A stretch of 19,900 nt of DNA from JBJEXX01 sp051886215 (GTDB lineage: Bacteria; Bacillota_I; Bacilli_A; RF39; UBA660). Below, piece by piece: positions 8,201 through 14,252 of the stretch. The notes beneath the pieces were generated by a model. That model was not told the DNA's origin. It searched no databases and saw nothing but the letters and a program-made list of their open reading frames with translations. Each line of letters begins with the position of its first letter. The stretch's first letter is position 1. The DNA lies in NCBI GenBank assembly GCA_051886215.1, contig JBJEXX010000042.1, forward strand, positions 1 through 19,900. Reading direction: 5' to 3'. The position numbers were made by a program, and so were the translations under genes.

Positions 8201-9616
8201 TATCAACAACAATATTTAAAAGATTGGTATAATAAAAGACAAGAAAATGGTAAACCATTTAAACAATTTGGTGGCTTAGCTTCTTCATTAAAAATGTTAA
8301 CAGTTGCTAGATTTAAAGCTTTAACAGCTTCCGAAGAAGCTTACAAAAGAATACTAGAAGCTGGTCATATGAGTAACGTTATTTACGCAACTCAAGAACT
8401 TGAAAGAAAAAAGAAAGAAAAAGAATATTTAGAAAAGATAACTACTGAAAAAGAAACATATCTTAATAGACAAAGAGAATTAGAAACACAATTACAAAGT
8501 GTTCAATCTGAAGAAGAAAAAACAACAATTTCTAATGAACTTGCTAGTATCAAAGCTAAATTAGAAAAAATGGATAAAGTAAGTAATTCAAAGCAGAAGT
8601 TTACACAAAAATCTAATCAAACAGATGCAATTAATTTAGATCAACATAATAAATCAAATAAACAAAATGTTACACATGTTGTAACGGCTGTTGAAACCGC
8701 TTCAAAAATAGCGATGGGTGTAGTTGCTAAAAAAGCTTTATATAAGATTGTACAAGAAAGAAAAGTTACAAAGACTCCTGATACGGTTGGATATAAAACA
8801 GAAACAACTATGGATCAAAATGCATTAGAAAACTTAACTCTTAACGATGGTAAGAATGCCACGGTTGATGATAATTTAATGTATACTGCTTATGATAATC
8901 AGCCAGTTCAATATGTTACTGGAAAAGGTTTAGATGGTGATGTAACAGGAATTGTTACTCCTCGCATGGGATCACATCGTTATTCTGGAAGTACAGTTGT
9001 TTCAAATACTAATATTCCACATTCATCTGTTACACTTGCTCAAACTCCAAGTGCAGATGCAACTATTTGGGATACTATGTCAGGAGTATTACAAAGTAGA
9101 GGTATTGATAAATCTTCACAAGATTTAATTGGAATAATAACTAATAGTCAAGATCCACAAGCTGCTTTTGTTGATTTCTTCAATAATACAGCAATTGAAA
9201 TTGGTGAAAAAGGATGGGTATATTTAGATGGACAAAAACTATTAGAACAAGTAATGGTTACTACAAAGGTTCCTTATACTATACCTGGAACTGAAATAGC
9301 TACATATGTTCCTAAAAAAGTATTAGATCCAAAAGCACTTGCTGGTTTAACTGCTGTTGCGGCATCAGGACTAGATAATGTAATCAACGAAGTTAGATCA
9401 ACTAGAGGAGAAGAAGAAATGATAGAAGAAGGATTAAGAAAAGGTCCAGCTGAAAATGAAAGAATAAAAAATAAACCAACAGCTCAAGAAATAAATCCAG
9501 AAGGACAAGTAGAAGTTGGATTTACAGGTAAGCGTGATGGAGATTATGAAGCTTGGGAAAGAAAATATGGTTCTCAACCTGTAGAAAACGAACAATCAAG
9601 AGGTAGAGGTAGATAA
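5291..9616 (+). CDS. Large repeat-containing coiled-coil protein of unknown function (1441 aa)
   Basis: No family recognised. The N-terminus is polar and Asn/Ser-rich, without signal peptide or N-terminal membrane helix, so the protein is probably cytoplasmic. Visible architecture: acidic N-terminus (1-82); two near-identical 96-residue repeats (83-178, 179-274) plus a 34-residue start of a third (275-308) that diverges afterwards; a Gly/Asn/Asp-rich linker (about 343-372); about three 60-residue helical repeats (about 418-577) with the shared core DEFIYSSQYQNGMEEN; a long non-repetitive, possibly helical middle (about 590-1030) containing a hydrophobic patch at about 910-945; a charged coiled coil (about 1033-1097); a small-residue/hydrophobic stretch near 1128-1155; and a C-terminal domain (about 1361-1426) ending in a tail with SRGRGR. 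The C-terminal domain recurs as a separate gene at 10229. Only one Cys is apparent. The gene is followed after one base by a DUF1292-like gene, so they are cotranscribed. It could be a scaffold, a secreted effector without a classical signal, or a phage/plasmid-type structural protein; the sequence alone does not decide. Confidence 0.9.
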   Translation: MNNENSNKDILEVVNNSESTSASNKGIEILGFDEKENTVGTSNNDVDNSMNSASNNYGDDIIRLSNEIKEILNKPREVSSLSAEDIVRENEVPASSKTTQELIDEVTGVSRNNPNPIEREYSPLYGLNNENVEMDNDTREAIEEFENEGFAPSEIMDALSDKEKEDYQTMIDDRNKRRAEDIVREREVPASSKTTQELIDEVTGVSRNNPNPIEREYSPLYGLNNENVEMDNDTREAIEEFENEGFAPSEIMDALSDKEKEDYQTMIDDRNKRRAEDIVREREVPASSKTTQELIDEITGVSRNNPNPVDLENGPLANLNNSNFIDPLLNDDSIVEQLTNPTNPDSNNGGSNDGGSTEGTDGNDNPNQNGDEIRDFNLSFDGMDKIEIQTVNGNEDLLKDLDAIEKEIRKREEISQNPYRDLSDDQLDDMYEELDKKIKDEFIYSSQYQNGMEENDNNSLVDQMRFLKEEILRRKENGKYGDVSTEELQKQYDELDKKVKDEFIYSSQYQNGMEENDVSDIVNELNQIKSELDKRKENKFAGMSYDELIQKRDELLDEYNFVAHQENGLEGNVNNNTNGRKVFINDIQTQQNISMDNSGFKDGVYYNLQEIIDALNKELDNIAPNEVVVCKKTGEVVSRADFIDTVVKAAFEYDLVHVDDAERKIDYNSYMLKLRPEHSKDKLDKGEVTTIQKDENGNEIPLAPNGPYVRGEDIKKILNDYGIKGKTPNIDLDDLNTMVARMDADMLDKFWGNKEKAQKYKETIDQYKSHIITREDGTQYVEDFEDKAEIEQFLQLEDFGPRLEAYSRLQVNNDNSLYLERIEYFREIGMDLPKGENGQELSDDEIVKIFAEDDAQYISTYNNSYNRLMTTYYNLQTLGKYGEKMPYYKMEHAKEDDGFGVRLTYAAKNVGHTMMNIVLFGKNHISAPIHKFVGTYVVAPVYKLITKADERTAGQYGNKRSHRYQAALEYYQQQYLKDWYNKRQENGKPFKQFGGLASSLKMLTVARFKALTASEEAYKRILEAGHMSNVIYATQELERKKKEKEYLEKITTEKETYLNRQRELETQLQSVQSEEEKTTISNELASIKAKLEKMDKVSNSKQKFTQKSNQTDAINLDQHNKSNKQNVTHVVTAVETASKIAMGVVAKKALYKIVQERKVTKTPDTVGYKTETTMDQNALENLTLNDGKNATVDDNLMYTAYDNQPVQYVTGKGLDGDVTGIVTPRMGSHRYSGSTVVSNTNIPHSSVTLAQTPSADATIWDTMSGVLQSRGIDKSSQDLIGIITNSQDPQAAFVDFFNNTAIEIGEKGWVYLDGQKLLEQVMVTTKVPYTIPGTEIATYVPKKVLDPKALAGLTAVAASGLDNVINEVRSTRGEEEMIEEGLRKGPAENERIKNKPTAQEINPEGQVEVGFTGKRDGDYEAWERKYGSQPVENEQSRGRGR
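5537..5824 (+). repeat. Tandem repeat copy 1 (288 bp, 96 codons)
   Basis: First full copy of an in-frame 288-bp direct repeat in the large gene, starting at the AEDIVRE codons. By eye it differs from copy 2 at only three bases, all within the first 30 bases (AAGGGAAAATGAA against AAGAGAAAGAGAA). Confidence 0.97.
5825..6112 (+). repeat. Tandem repeat copy 2 (288 bp, 96 codons)
   Basis: Second full copy, directly abutting copy 1 and encoding the same protein except for one residue near the start (AEDIVRERE instead of AEDIVRENE). The near identity, including silent positions, points to recent duplication or ongoing homogenisation. Confidence 0.97.
6113..6214 (+). repeat. Partial third tandem repeat (about 102 bp)
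   Basis: Matches the first 34 codons of copy 2 with two base differences (AGT to AGC; GTA to ATA, Val to Ile), then diverges sharply after the codons for RNNPNP. Its beginning carries the same RERE variant as copy 2, so copy 2 plus this partial copy probably reflect the older boundary and copy 1 an exchange or duplication. Confidence 0.9.
6542..7021 (+). repeat. About 60-codon helical repeat array (three copies)
   Basis: Three in-frame units begin at residues 418, 479 and 539 of the large protein, 60-61 residues apart. Each starts with an aromatic, then a D/G-x-S-x-(D/E)-(Q/E)-L-like stretch, followed by a charged helix. Units 1 and 2 share an almost identical block encoding DEFIYSSQYQNGMEEND; unit 3 has a diverged version (LLDEYNFVAHQENGLEGN). 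Protein-level repeats are clear; copy 3 is degenerate. Confidence 0.85.
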
Positions 9617-9617
9617 T

Positions 9618-9869
9618 ATGGAAAATGATAACATTATTGAAGTAATGACTACGAGCGGAAAAATAGAAAGATGTTCTGTATATTATTTAGTAGAAATTTC
9701 AAATAGAACTTTTTGTGTATTAGGTGCTGAAAATAATACAGATAATTCTGTTTTTGTCGCAGAGGCTGTAGATACTGATAATCCTGAATTGCTTCAATTT
9801 CAAATAGTTAAGGATCAAAATATAATAGATGAAGTTATGAGATTATATAAAACCGAACAAGAAAGTTAA
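9618..9869 (+). CDS. Small DUF1292-like protein (83 aa)
   Basis: Resembles the DUF1292 family of short acidic proteins of Bacillota (YrzB type): an N-terminal IEV...SGK strand, a middle strand with the N-x-T-F-x-V-L pattern, a VFVAEAV strand, and a C-terminal helix NIIDEVMRLYK. Family function is unknown; the small mixed beta/alpha fold is thought to be cytoplasmic. The assignment is by pattern and moderate in strength. The gene starts one base after the stop of the 1441-residue gene, and its ribosome binding site (AGAGGTAG) lies inside the Arg/Gly-rich tail codons of that gene, so the two are very likely translationally coupled. DUF1292 genes are usually linked to housekeeping genes such as the RuvX/YqgF locus, so this location is unusual and suggests a partner role for the large protein. 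Confidence 0.85.
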   Translation: MENDNIIEVMTTSGKIERCSVYYLVEISNRTFCVLGAENNTDNSVFVAEAVDTDNPELLQFQIVKDQNIIDEVMRLYKTEQES

Positions 9870-9882
9870 AGAGGTGGATAAA

Positions 9883-10107
9883 ATGGGTGTTAAAGTTAAT
9901 GAAGTAGTAGATTTAGGTGGAAAAACTTATATATGTTATAATGTTCAAGTTTATGGTGATGTAAAATATGTTTATTTTATAAGTGATACAAAGCCAGTAG
10001 AAATGAAATTTGCTAAAGAAATAATTGATGGTGATGAAATAAAGATGGAAATTATTAATAACCCGGATGAAAAAGAATTCGCCTTATCATTAATAACTAA
10101 CAAATAG
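9883..10107 (+). CDS. Small DUF1292-like paralogue (74 aa)
   Basis: The layout parallels the preceding 83-residue protein: a first strand (VKVNEVVDLGGKTYICYNV), a YVYFIS strand, a KFAKEI strand, then a C-terminal helix with NPDEKEFALSLI. Length, strand pattern and position suggest that the two are diverged paralogues, although residue identity is low. GTG 9874 is an in-frame alternative start but lies within the ribosome binding site GAGGTGG (9871-9877), so ATG 9883 is preferred. It lies 13 bases after the previous stop in the same transcription unit, which a hairpin near 10141 probably ends. No membrane segment or known catalytic motif is visible. Confidence 0.82.
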   Translation: MGVKVNEVVDLGGKTYICYNVQVYGDVKYVYFISDTKPVEMKFAKEIIDGDEIKMEIINNPDEKEFALSLITNK

Positions 10108-10140
10108 AAGAATTACTCTAGTAAAGTAATCAAATATAAG

Positions 10141-10164
10141 AGAATGACATATAGTCATTCTTTT
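10141..10164 (+). terminator. Likely terminator of the large-protein operon
   Basis: GAATGAC (10142-10148) pairs with GTCATTC (10154-10160) around a 5-base loop, followed by only four T. A second small inverted repeat, ATTACT/AGTAAT (10112-10130), lies just upstream. A moderately strong candidate. Confidence 0.6.
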
Positions 10165-10181
10165 AATATAACATTATATAA

Positions 10182-10211
10182 TTTACTATTTAGTGATATA
10201 AATGCTATAAT
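10182..10211 (+). promoter_or_regulatory. Promoter of the 69-residue gene, extended -10
   Basis: TTTACT (10182-10187), an 18-base spacer, then TGC-TATAAT (10203-10211), a textbook extended -10. The predicted start near 10218 falls at the first base of the ribosome binding site GAGGTG (10218-10223), so the leader is only about 11 bases. Confidence 0.7.
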
Positions 10212-10228
10212 AATTAAGAGGTGTATTT

Positions 10229-10438
10229 ATGATAGATATATTATTAAATTTATTTAGACATACAACTTCTGCAGAAGAACAACAAAAAATAGATGGAACC
10301 AAAATTCATCCAGAACAAATAAAAAATAAAGGTACTCCATTAGAAATAAATCCAAATGGAATATCTGAAGTTGGTTTTACAGGAAAAAAAGAAAAAGACT
10401 ATCTTCTTTTAGAAAAAAAGTATAATAAAATAAAATAA
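10229..10438 (+). CDS. Stand-alone copy of the large protein's C-terminal domain (69 aa)
   Basis: Its full length aligns with the last 80 or so residues of the 1441-residue protein. Residues 31-65 match residues 1392-1426 with 22 of 35 identities by eye, including IKNK, EINP, EVGFTGK, DY and KY. The N-terminal part (IDILLNLFRHTTSAEE) weakly follows LDNVINEVRSTRGEE. It lacks the Arg/Gly tail of the large protein. No signal peptide is visible; the first dozen residues are hydrophobic enough for an amphipathic helix. It has its own promoter and terminator, so it can be made independently of the large protein and could compete with or cap its C-terminal interactions. It could also be a remnant of a second large gene, but the intact promoter, ribosome binding site and terminator argue for a real gene. 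Confidence 0.85.
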   Translation: MIDILLNLFRHTTSAEEQQKIDGTKIHPEQIKNKGTPLEINPNGISEVGFTGKKEKDYLLLEKKYNKIK

Positions 10439-10465
10439 TCTGCATATTAAAGATTATTTTATTTT
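10428..10465 (+). terminator. Terminator after the 69-residue gene
   Basis: AAATAAAATAATC (10428-10440) pairs perfectly with GATTATTTTATTT starting at 10452. The left arm includes the stop codon. The stem is long but almost all A:T, and the right arm itself supplies the T-rich tail. Confidence 0.65.
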
Positions 10466-10482
10466 ATTATTGAATAATATTA

Positions 10483-10491
10483 TGATATAAT
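10483..10491 (+). promoter_or_regulatory. Extended -10 promoter of the lipoprotein gene
   Basis: TGA-TATAAT (10483-10491). No clear -35 at the right distance. The predicted start near 10498 is just ahead of AAGGAG (10504-10509) and ATG 10520. Confidence 0.55.
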
Positions 10492-10519
10492 AATAATTAC
10501 TTTAAGGAGATGTAGTAAT

Positions 10520-11698
10520 ATGGAAATAAAAAATTTTAATCAAAGTATAGTAAAAAAGGTTTTAGCTTCATCTTGTGCTTTAATTATGGTAGCATCTTTT
10601 GCTGGATGTAATAATGATGTTAAAATAGATGAAGAATTAGCTAGTAGTTTAAGTTATAGTGATGGAAATTTTGAAGATATGAATATAAAACAACAAAAAG
10701 AAATAACTAAAACAATAAATGAATCTTTATATGATGTAATTCCACCTAAAGTTGCTTATATTGACGATTATGATATAAGTTCAATTGCGGAAAATACTTT
10801 AAGATGTGATATTAAAAATATTGGGAACGATTCTGTTTTGAATCTTATAATTAATAATCCTAATGAATTTCTTTTTTCGGATATAGAAATAAATAATATT
10901 AAAAAAGTAATATCTTCATATAAAATTAATTCAATAACTATTACTTCAACTGATTTTAAAAATGATTTTTCAAAGGAATTATTAAATGAATTGTTGATTT
11001 CTAATGATGATTTTCAAGTTGATACATTAAATATTTATGACTGTGAAAATATTAAAGAAATAGAAAATTTAGAAAAAGCTTCACAAATAAAATCTTTAAA
11101 TATAATAAATGAGTCTTTATCTAAGAATCAAGAATTTAGTTTAAAAAAATATAGTTCTTTAAATAATTTAGTAGTTGAAAATAATCCTTCTCTTACAAAT
11201 ATAGATAGTTTAAAGAATATATTAAATATAGAATTAAATGATTATCAACCTGAGTATATCAAAAATTATAACACTAAAGAAAAAGAAAAATTATTAATTA
11301 AAACTATTTTATCGAATAAAGTAAGTTTAAGTAATAAAGCAAAGGTTTTAATAAAAGGGTTTGTTATTGATGATTTGACATTTAATAATAAGAATATAGA
11401 TTTAGTTATTGATGATTGTGAAATAGAAAATGATATTTTAAATATTAATATTGAAACTGGTAATAGCTTACAAATAAATTATAAATATCAAAATTTATAT
11501 AATAATACTATCAACATTAATGGTAATAAATTAAATAATGAAAATATAATTGCAAATATGGGAGATTATGATTCAGTTATCATTAATAATGATTTGGAAT
11601 TAAGACCAGAAAGTTTTTATAGTTTAGTAATTAATAATAATACTTTAAACTATGTTACATCTGAAATTTCTACTAACAAGGTATTAACTAAGAAATAA
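10520..11698 (+). CDS. Lipoprotein with leucine-rich-repeat-like body
   Basis: 392 residues. The N-terminus has a lysine (KK at 12-13), a hydrophobic core (VLASSCALIMVASFAG) and a lipobox ending FAGC, placing the lipidated Cys at residue 30. The mature protein should be anchored on the outer face of the membrane. The -3 residue is Phe rather than Leu, a tolerated variant. From about residue 130 to 250 the sequence has irregular Leu/Ile-x-x-Leu periodicity (for example LNIYDCENIKEIENL and SLNNLVVENNPSLTNI) like degenerate leucine-rich repeats. The rest is Asn/Ile-rich, predicted mainly beta. No catalytic motif. Single-gene unit with its own promoter and a strong terminator. Probably a surface binding protein; ligand unknown. 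Lipoprotein call firm, repeat-class call moderate. Confidence 0.85.
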   Translation: MEIKNFNQSIVKKVLASSCALIMVASFAGCNNDVKIDEELASSLSYSDGNFEDMNIKQQKEITKTINESLYDVIPPKVAYIDDYDISSIAENTLRCDIKNIGNDSVLNLIINNPNEFLFSDIEINNIKKVISSYKINSITITSTDFKNDFSKELLNELLISNDDFQVDTLNIYDCENIKEIENLEKASQIKSLNIINESLSKNQEFSLKKYSSLNNLVVENNPSLTNIDSLKNILNIELNDYQPEYIKNYNTKEKEKLLIKTILSNKVSLSNKAKVLIKGFVIDDLTFNNKNIDLVIDDCEIENDILNINIETGNSLQINYKYQNLYNNTININGNKLNNENIIANMGDYDSVIINNDLELRPESFYSLVINNNTLNYVTSEISTNKVLTKK

Positions 11699-11722
11699 AC
11701 TTATCATTATGATAAGTTTTTT
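11699..11722 (+). terminator. Rho-independent terminator after the lipoprotein gene
   Basis: ACTTATCA and TGATAAGT form a perfect 8-bp stem with a 3-base loop, followed by TTTTTT. It starts 1 base after the stop codon, and the extended -10 of the next gene begins at its final T. Confidence 0.85.
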
Positions 11723-11730
11723 GTTATAAT
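11722..11730 (+). promoter_or_regulatory. Extended -10 promoter of the PfkB kinase gene
   Basis: TGT-TATAAT (11722-11730), overlapping the last T of the preceding terminator. The -35 position would fall within the terminator stem and shows no consensus. The predicted start near 11737 coincides with the first base of GAGGTG (11737-11742); ATG follows at 11748. Confidence 0.6.
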
Positions 11731-11747
11731 AAAATAGAGGTGATTAT

Positions 11748-12644
11748 ATGAAATATATTTCTGTTGGTCAAGCTACATATGATATTACTTTAATGTTAGA
11801 TAAATTACCTTTAGAAAATACTAAGATAAAAACTAAAGAAAGAGTTTGCTGTGGGGGAGGAAGTGCTTCTAATTCAGCTTATTTACTGGCTTTATGGAAC
11901 CAATCATCTTATTTTGCTGGCACTATTGGAAATGATAGAGAAGGTGAATTGATTGAAAAGGAACCTAAAGATAAACAAGTAAATTTAAAATATTTAAGTA
12001 AGCAAAATATAAATACACCTATAAGTTATATACTTTCAAACAAAAATAAAAAGACTAGAACTGTAATTACATATAAAGAAAAAGAAAATAATTTAATTAA
12101 CAAAGTAAAAATAGATAAAGATTTTGATTGTATTATTTTAGATGGATATGAAAAAGAATTTGCGGATCAAGTTTTATTTGAAAATCAAGATGCAATAAGT
12201 ATTTTAGATGCTGGTAGAGTTAATATAGATATGGTGGATTTAGCTTATAAAGTAGATTATATTATAACTTCTAAAACTTTTGCTTACAAATATACTAATA
12301 TTGAAATAAAAAATAAAAATGATTTAATAAAAATATATGATAATTTATATAATAGATTTAATTCTAATATAATTATAACTTTAGAAGATAAAGGATGCTT
12401 CACTAAAATAAACGGTAAATATGTTTTAGTTCCTACTATTCAAGTAGAAGCTATTGATACTACAGGTGCAGGAGATATTTTTCATTCTGCTTTTGCTTAT
12501 TTTATTACACATAATTATGATCTATTAGATACTCTTAGATTATCCAATTTAACTGCTTCTTTATCTACTAAATATATAGGAAGTAGAAACTCTATAGTTT
12601 CTTTAGATGAGGTGCTAAAATTATATAATGAATTATATAAATAA
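11748..12644 (+). CDS. PfkB-family (ribokinase-like) carbohydrate kinase
   Basis: ATP-dependent phosphorylation of a sugar or related alcohol in the cytoplasm; substrate not predictable. At 298 residues it has normal family length. It opens with the usual strand (ISVGQATYDI), carries the first family signature around GGGSASNSAYLLALWNQ (residues about 36-52), and ends with the second signature DTTGAGDIF (237-245), where D243 is the catalytic base and the GAGD turn forms the anion hole. No lid insertion typical of 1-phosphofructokinase is obvious. It is the first gene of a two-gene unit; its last 17 bases overlap the start of the Smr gene. Ribosome binding site GAGGTG, 5 bases before ATG. Confidence 0.92.
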   Translation: MKYISVGQATYDITLMLDKLPLENTKIKTKERVCCGGGSASNSAYLLALWNQSSYFAGTIGNDREGELIEKEPKDKQVNLKYLSKQNINTPISYILSNKNKKTRTVITYKEKENNLINKVKIDKDFDCIILDGYEKEFADQVLFENQDAISILDAGRVNIDMVDLAYKVDYIITSKTFAYKYTNIEIKNKNDLIKIYDNLYNRFNSNIIITLEDKGCFTKINGKYVLVPTIQVEAIDTTGAGDIFHSAFAYFITHNYDLLDTLRLSNLTASLSTKYIGSRNSIVSLDEVLKLYNELYK

Positions 12645-12885
12645 TAAAAATATATTAGATATGCATGGTATGGATAGAGAATATGGTAAAATTATTTTAA
12701 AAGAGTTTATTCAAGATAATATTAAGATGAGAAATAGAGAAATAGTAATAATACATGGGATAGGGAAAGGTATTCTTAGAAAAATGGTAATAGAGGAATT
12801 AAAAAAGAATAAAGATGTTTTAGAGTATCATATTGATTTTTATAATCCAGGTAGTACTAATGTTATTTTAAAAAATATAAAGTAA
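12628..12885 (+). CDS. Stand-alone Smr-domain protein (85 aa)
   Basis: Almost the whole protein is a Smr (small MutS-related) domain: LDMHG (residues 10-14), a helix, then IIHGIGKGILR (41-51), and a C-terminal strand ending GSTNVILK. Smr domains bind or nick nucleic acids; they occur at the C-terminus of MutS2 and in the SmrB endonuclease that cuts mRNA on collided ribosomes. Both key motifs (the LDxHG-type motif with Met at x, and HGxGxG) are kept, so nuclease activity is plausible. It lacks the N-terminal ribosome-binding extension of SmrB and any MutS part. The start overlaps the kinase gene by 17 bases; GAGGTG (12609-12614) lies 13 bases upstream, a long spacing, so initiation probably depends on coupling. 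ATG 12661 would delete the first motif and is rejected. Confidence 0.9.
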   Translation: MNYINNKNILDMHGMDREYGKIILKEFIQDNIKMRNREIVIIHGIGKGILRKMVIEELKKNKDVLEYHIDFYNPGSTNVILKNIK

Positions 12886-12941
12886 ATTTATGACAATTAA
12901 TTTGTAAAACTATTGTAAAAAGATACACTTATATCAAAAAA

Positions 12942-12950
12942 TGTTATAAT
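12942..12950 (+). promoter_or_regulatory. Extended -10 promoter of the glycosyltransferase gene
   Basis: TGT-TATAAT (12942-12950), with no good -35. The predicted start (about 12957) falls inside the AAGGTGG that would serve as ribosome binding site, so a transcript from here would have a leader of only about 10 bases. Read-through from the Smr gene, which has no clear terminator, is an alternative source of mRNA. Confidence 0.5.
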
Positions 12951-12966
12951 TAAGGTGGTGAATAAT

Positions 12967-14214
12967 ATGAATATATTAAATAATATTGTTATTATTTTAT
13001 TTGCAATTGGTATTATATTAATAATTATAAGTGAACTTCTTACAATGATGAATAATAATAAACCTAAAAATAAGAACAAATTTATAGCTAAACCCGCAAT
13101 ATTAATTCCGGCGCGTGATGAATCTAAAGTTATTGAAAATCTGCTTATAAGTATTAAAAATCAAACATATAAAATAAATATGGAAGATGTTTATGTAATT
13201 GTAGAAGATGCTAAAGATAAGACAGTGGATATTTGTAAAAAATATGCCTCTACAGTAGTAGTTAGAAAGAATATTGAAAATAGAAGAAGAAAAGGATATG
13301 CATTAGATGATGCGGTAAAGTATATTTTAAAATTTAAAAAGAAATATGATTTATATTTTATTTTTGATGCTGATAATATTTTAGATAAGAATTATTTAAA
13401 AGAAATGAAGAAAACTTATGAAGATGGTTATGATATAGGAATAGGATATAGAAATTGTAAAAATGGTAATGCTTCTGTTGTAGCAGCATCTTCTGCTTTA
13501 GTTTTTTCTTTGGTTAATACTTATTCTAATACTGTAAAACAAAAATATGGTAAAAATTTAACTATATCAGGTACAGGATTTTATATTTCTGGAAAATATA
13601 TAGAAAAGTGGAAAGGGTATCCATTTCATACTTTGACAGAAGATTATGAGTTAACGCTATATGCAACACTCAATAATATGACCTCATATTATAATAAAAA
13701 CGCTATTTATTATGATGAACAACCAGTTAAATATATAGATACTATAAATCAGAGAACTAGATGGATAAAAGGTTATTTTCAAGCTAGAGGAATATACGTA
13801 AAAAAAATATTAAAATCATTAACTAAAAAAGATAATAATTATGGTTCTAAATTAAGCGAATGTATTGGAGTAGTACCTTATATATTTATGATTTTATCTT
13901 TTGTTGTTTACTTAATATTACAAGGATTAGTTATATATGCTAGTATTACTAGTAATAATGATATATTATTAGCTGTTACTATAAAAAATATTTTATTAAT
14001 TTTTCTAATTATTTATTTAGCTATTTTATCTTTAACAATATTCTTATTAATTAAAGAAAATAAAACTATTAATTTCAGTTTTAAAACTAAAATAAAAACT
14101 ATATTTTATTTTCCAATTTTTTTATTATCATATATACAGTGTGCCATAAGAGCGCTAGTTATTCGTGATGTGAGTTGGAAGAAAGTAGAACATAAAGAAA
14201 ATGATATAATTTAA
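12967..14214 (+). CDS. Membrane glycosyltransferase, family 2, processive type
   Basis: Transfers sugars from a nucleotide-sugar donor on the cytoplasmic side, probably while extruding a polysaccharide or building a glycolipid. From ATG 12967 it is 415 residues: an N-terminal membrane helix (about 3-25), a GT-2 catalytic domain starting with ILIPARDE, the DxD metal/UDP site DADN (134-137), the acceptor-side TED (D226), and QRTRW (262-266), the (Q/R)xxRW motif of processive synthases such as hyaluronan, cellulose and PNAG synthases. After the catalytic domain come an interfacial stretch, about three membrane helices, and a final W-K-K-x-E-H motif common in COG1215 enzymes. No PilZ domain. GTG 12955 and 12958 are upstream in-frame alternatives but lie in the ribosome binding site. 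No export or modification genes lie beside it, so the product could be a polymer or a glycolipid. Confidence 0.9.
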   Translation: MNILNNIVIILFAIGIILIIISELLTMMNNNKPKNKNKFIAKPAILIPARDESKVIENLLISIKNQTYKINMEDVYVIVEDAKDKTVDICKKYASTVVVRKNIENRRRKGYALDDAVKYILKFKKKYDLYFIFDADNILDKNYLKEMKKTYEDGYDIGIGYRNCKNGNASVVAASSALVFSLVNTYSNTVKQKYGKNLTISGTGFYISGKYIEKWKGYPFHTLTEDYELTLYATLNNMTSYYNKNAIYYDEQPVKYIDTINQRTRWIKGYFQARGIYVKKILKSLTKKDNNYGSKLSECIGVVPYIFMILSFVVYLILQGLVIYASITSNNDILLAVTIKNILLIFLIIYLAILSLTIFLLIKENKTINFSFKTKIKTIFYFPIFLLSYIQCAIRALVIRDVSWKKVEHKENDII

Positions 14215-14252
14215 AAAGAAGAAGTTATCTCCAACTTCTTCTTTCTTTTTTT
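14215..14252. terminator. Shared bidirectional terminator between convergent genes
   Basis: AAAGAAGAAGTT (14215-14226) pairs perfectly with AACTTCTTCTTT (14233-14244) around a 6-base loop. On the plus strand a T-rich tail follows to about 14252; on the minus strand a run of five T follows. It ends the glycosyltransferase transcript from one side and the four-gene operon from the other, and includes the minus-strand stop codon. Confidence 0.85.
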
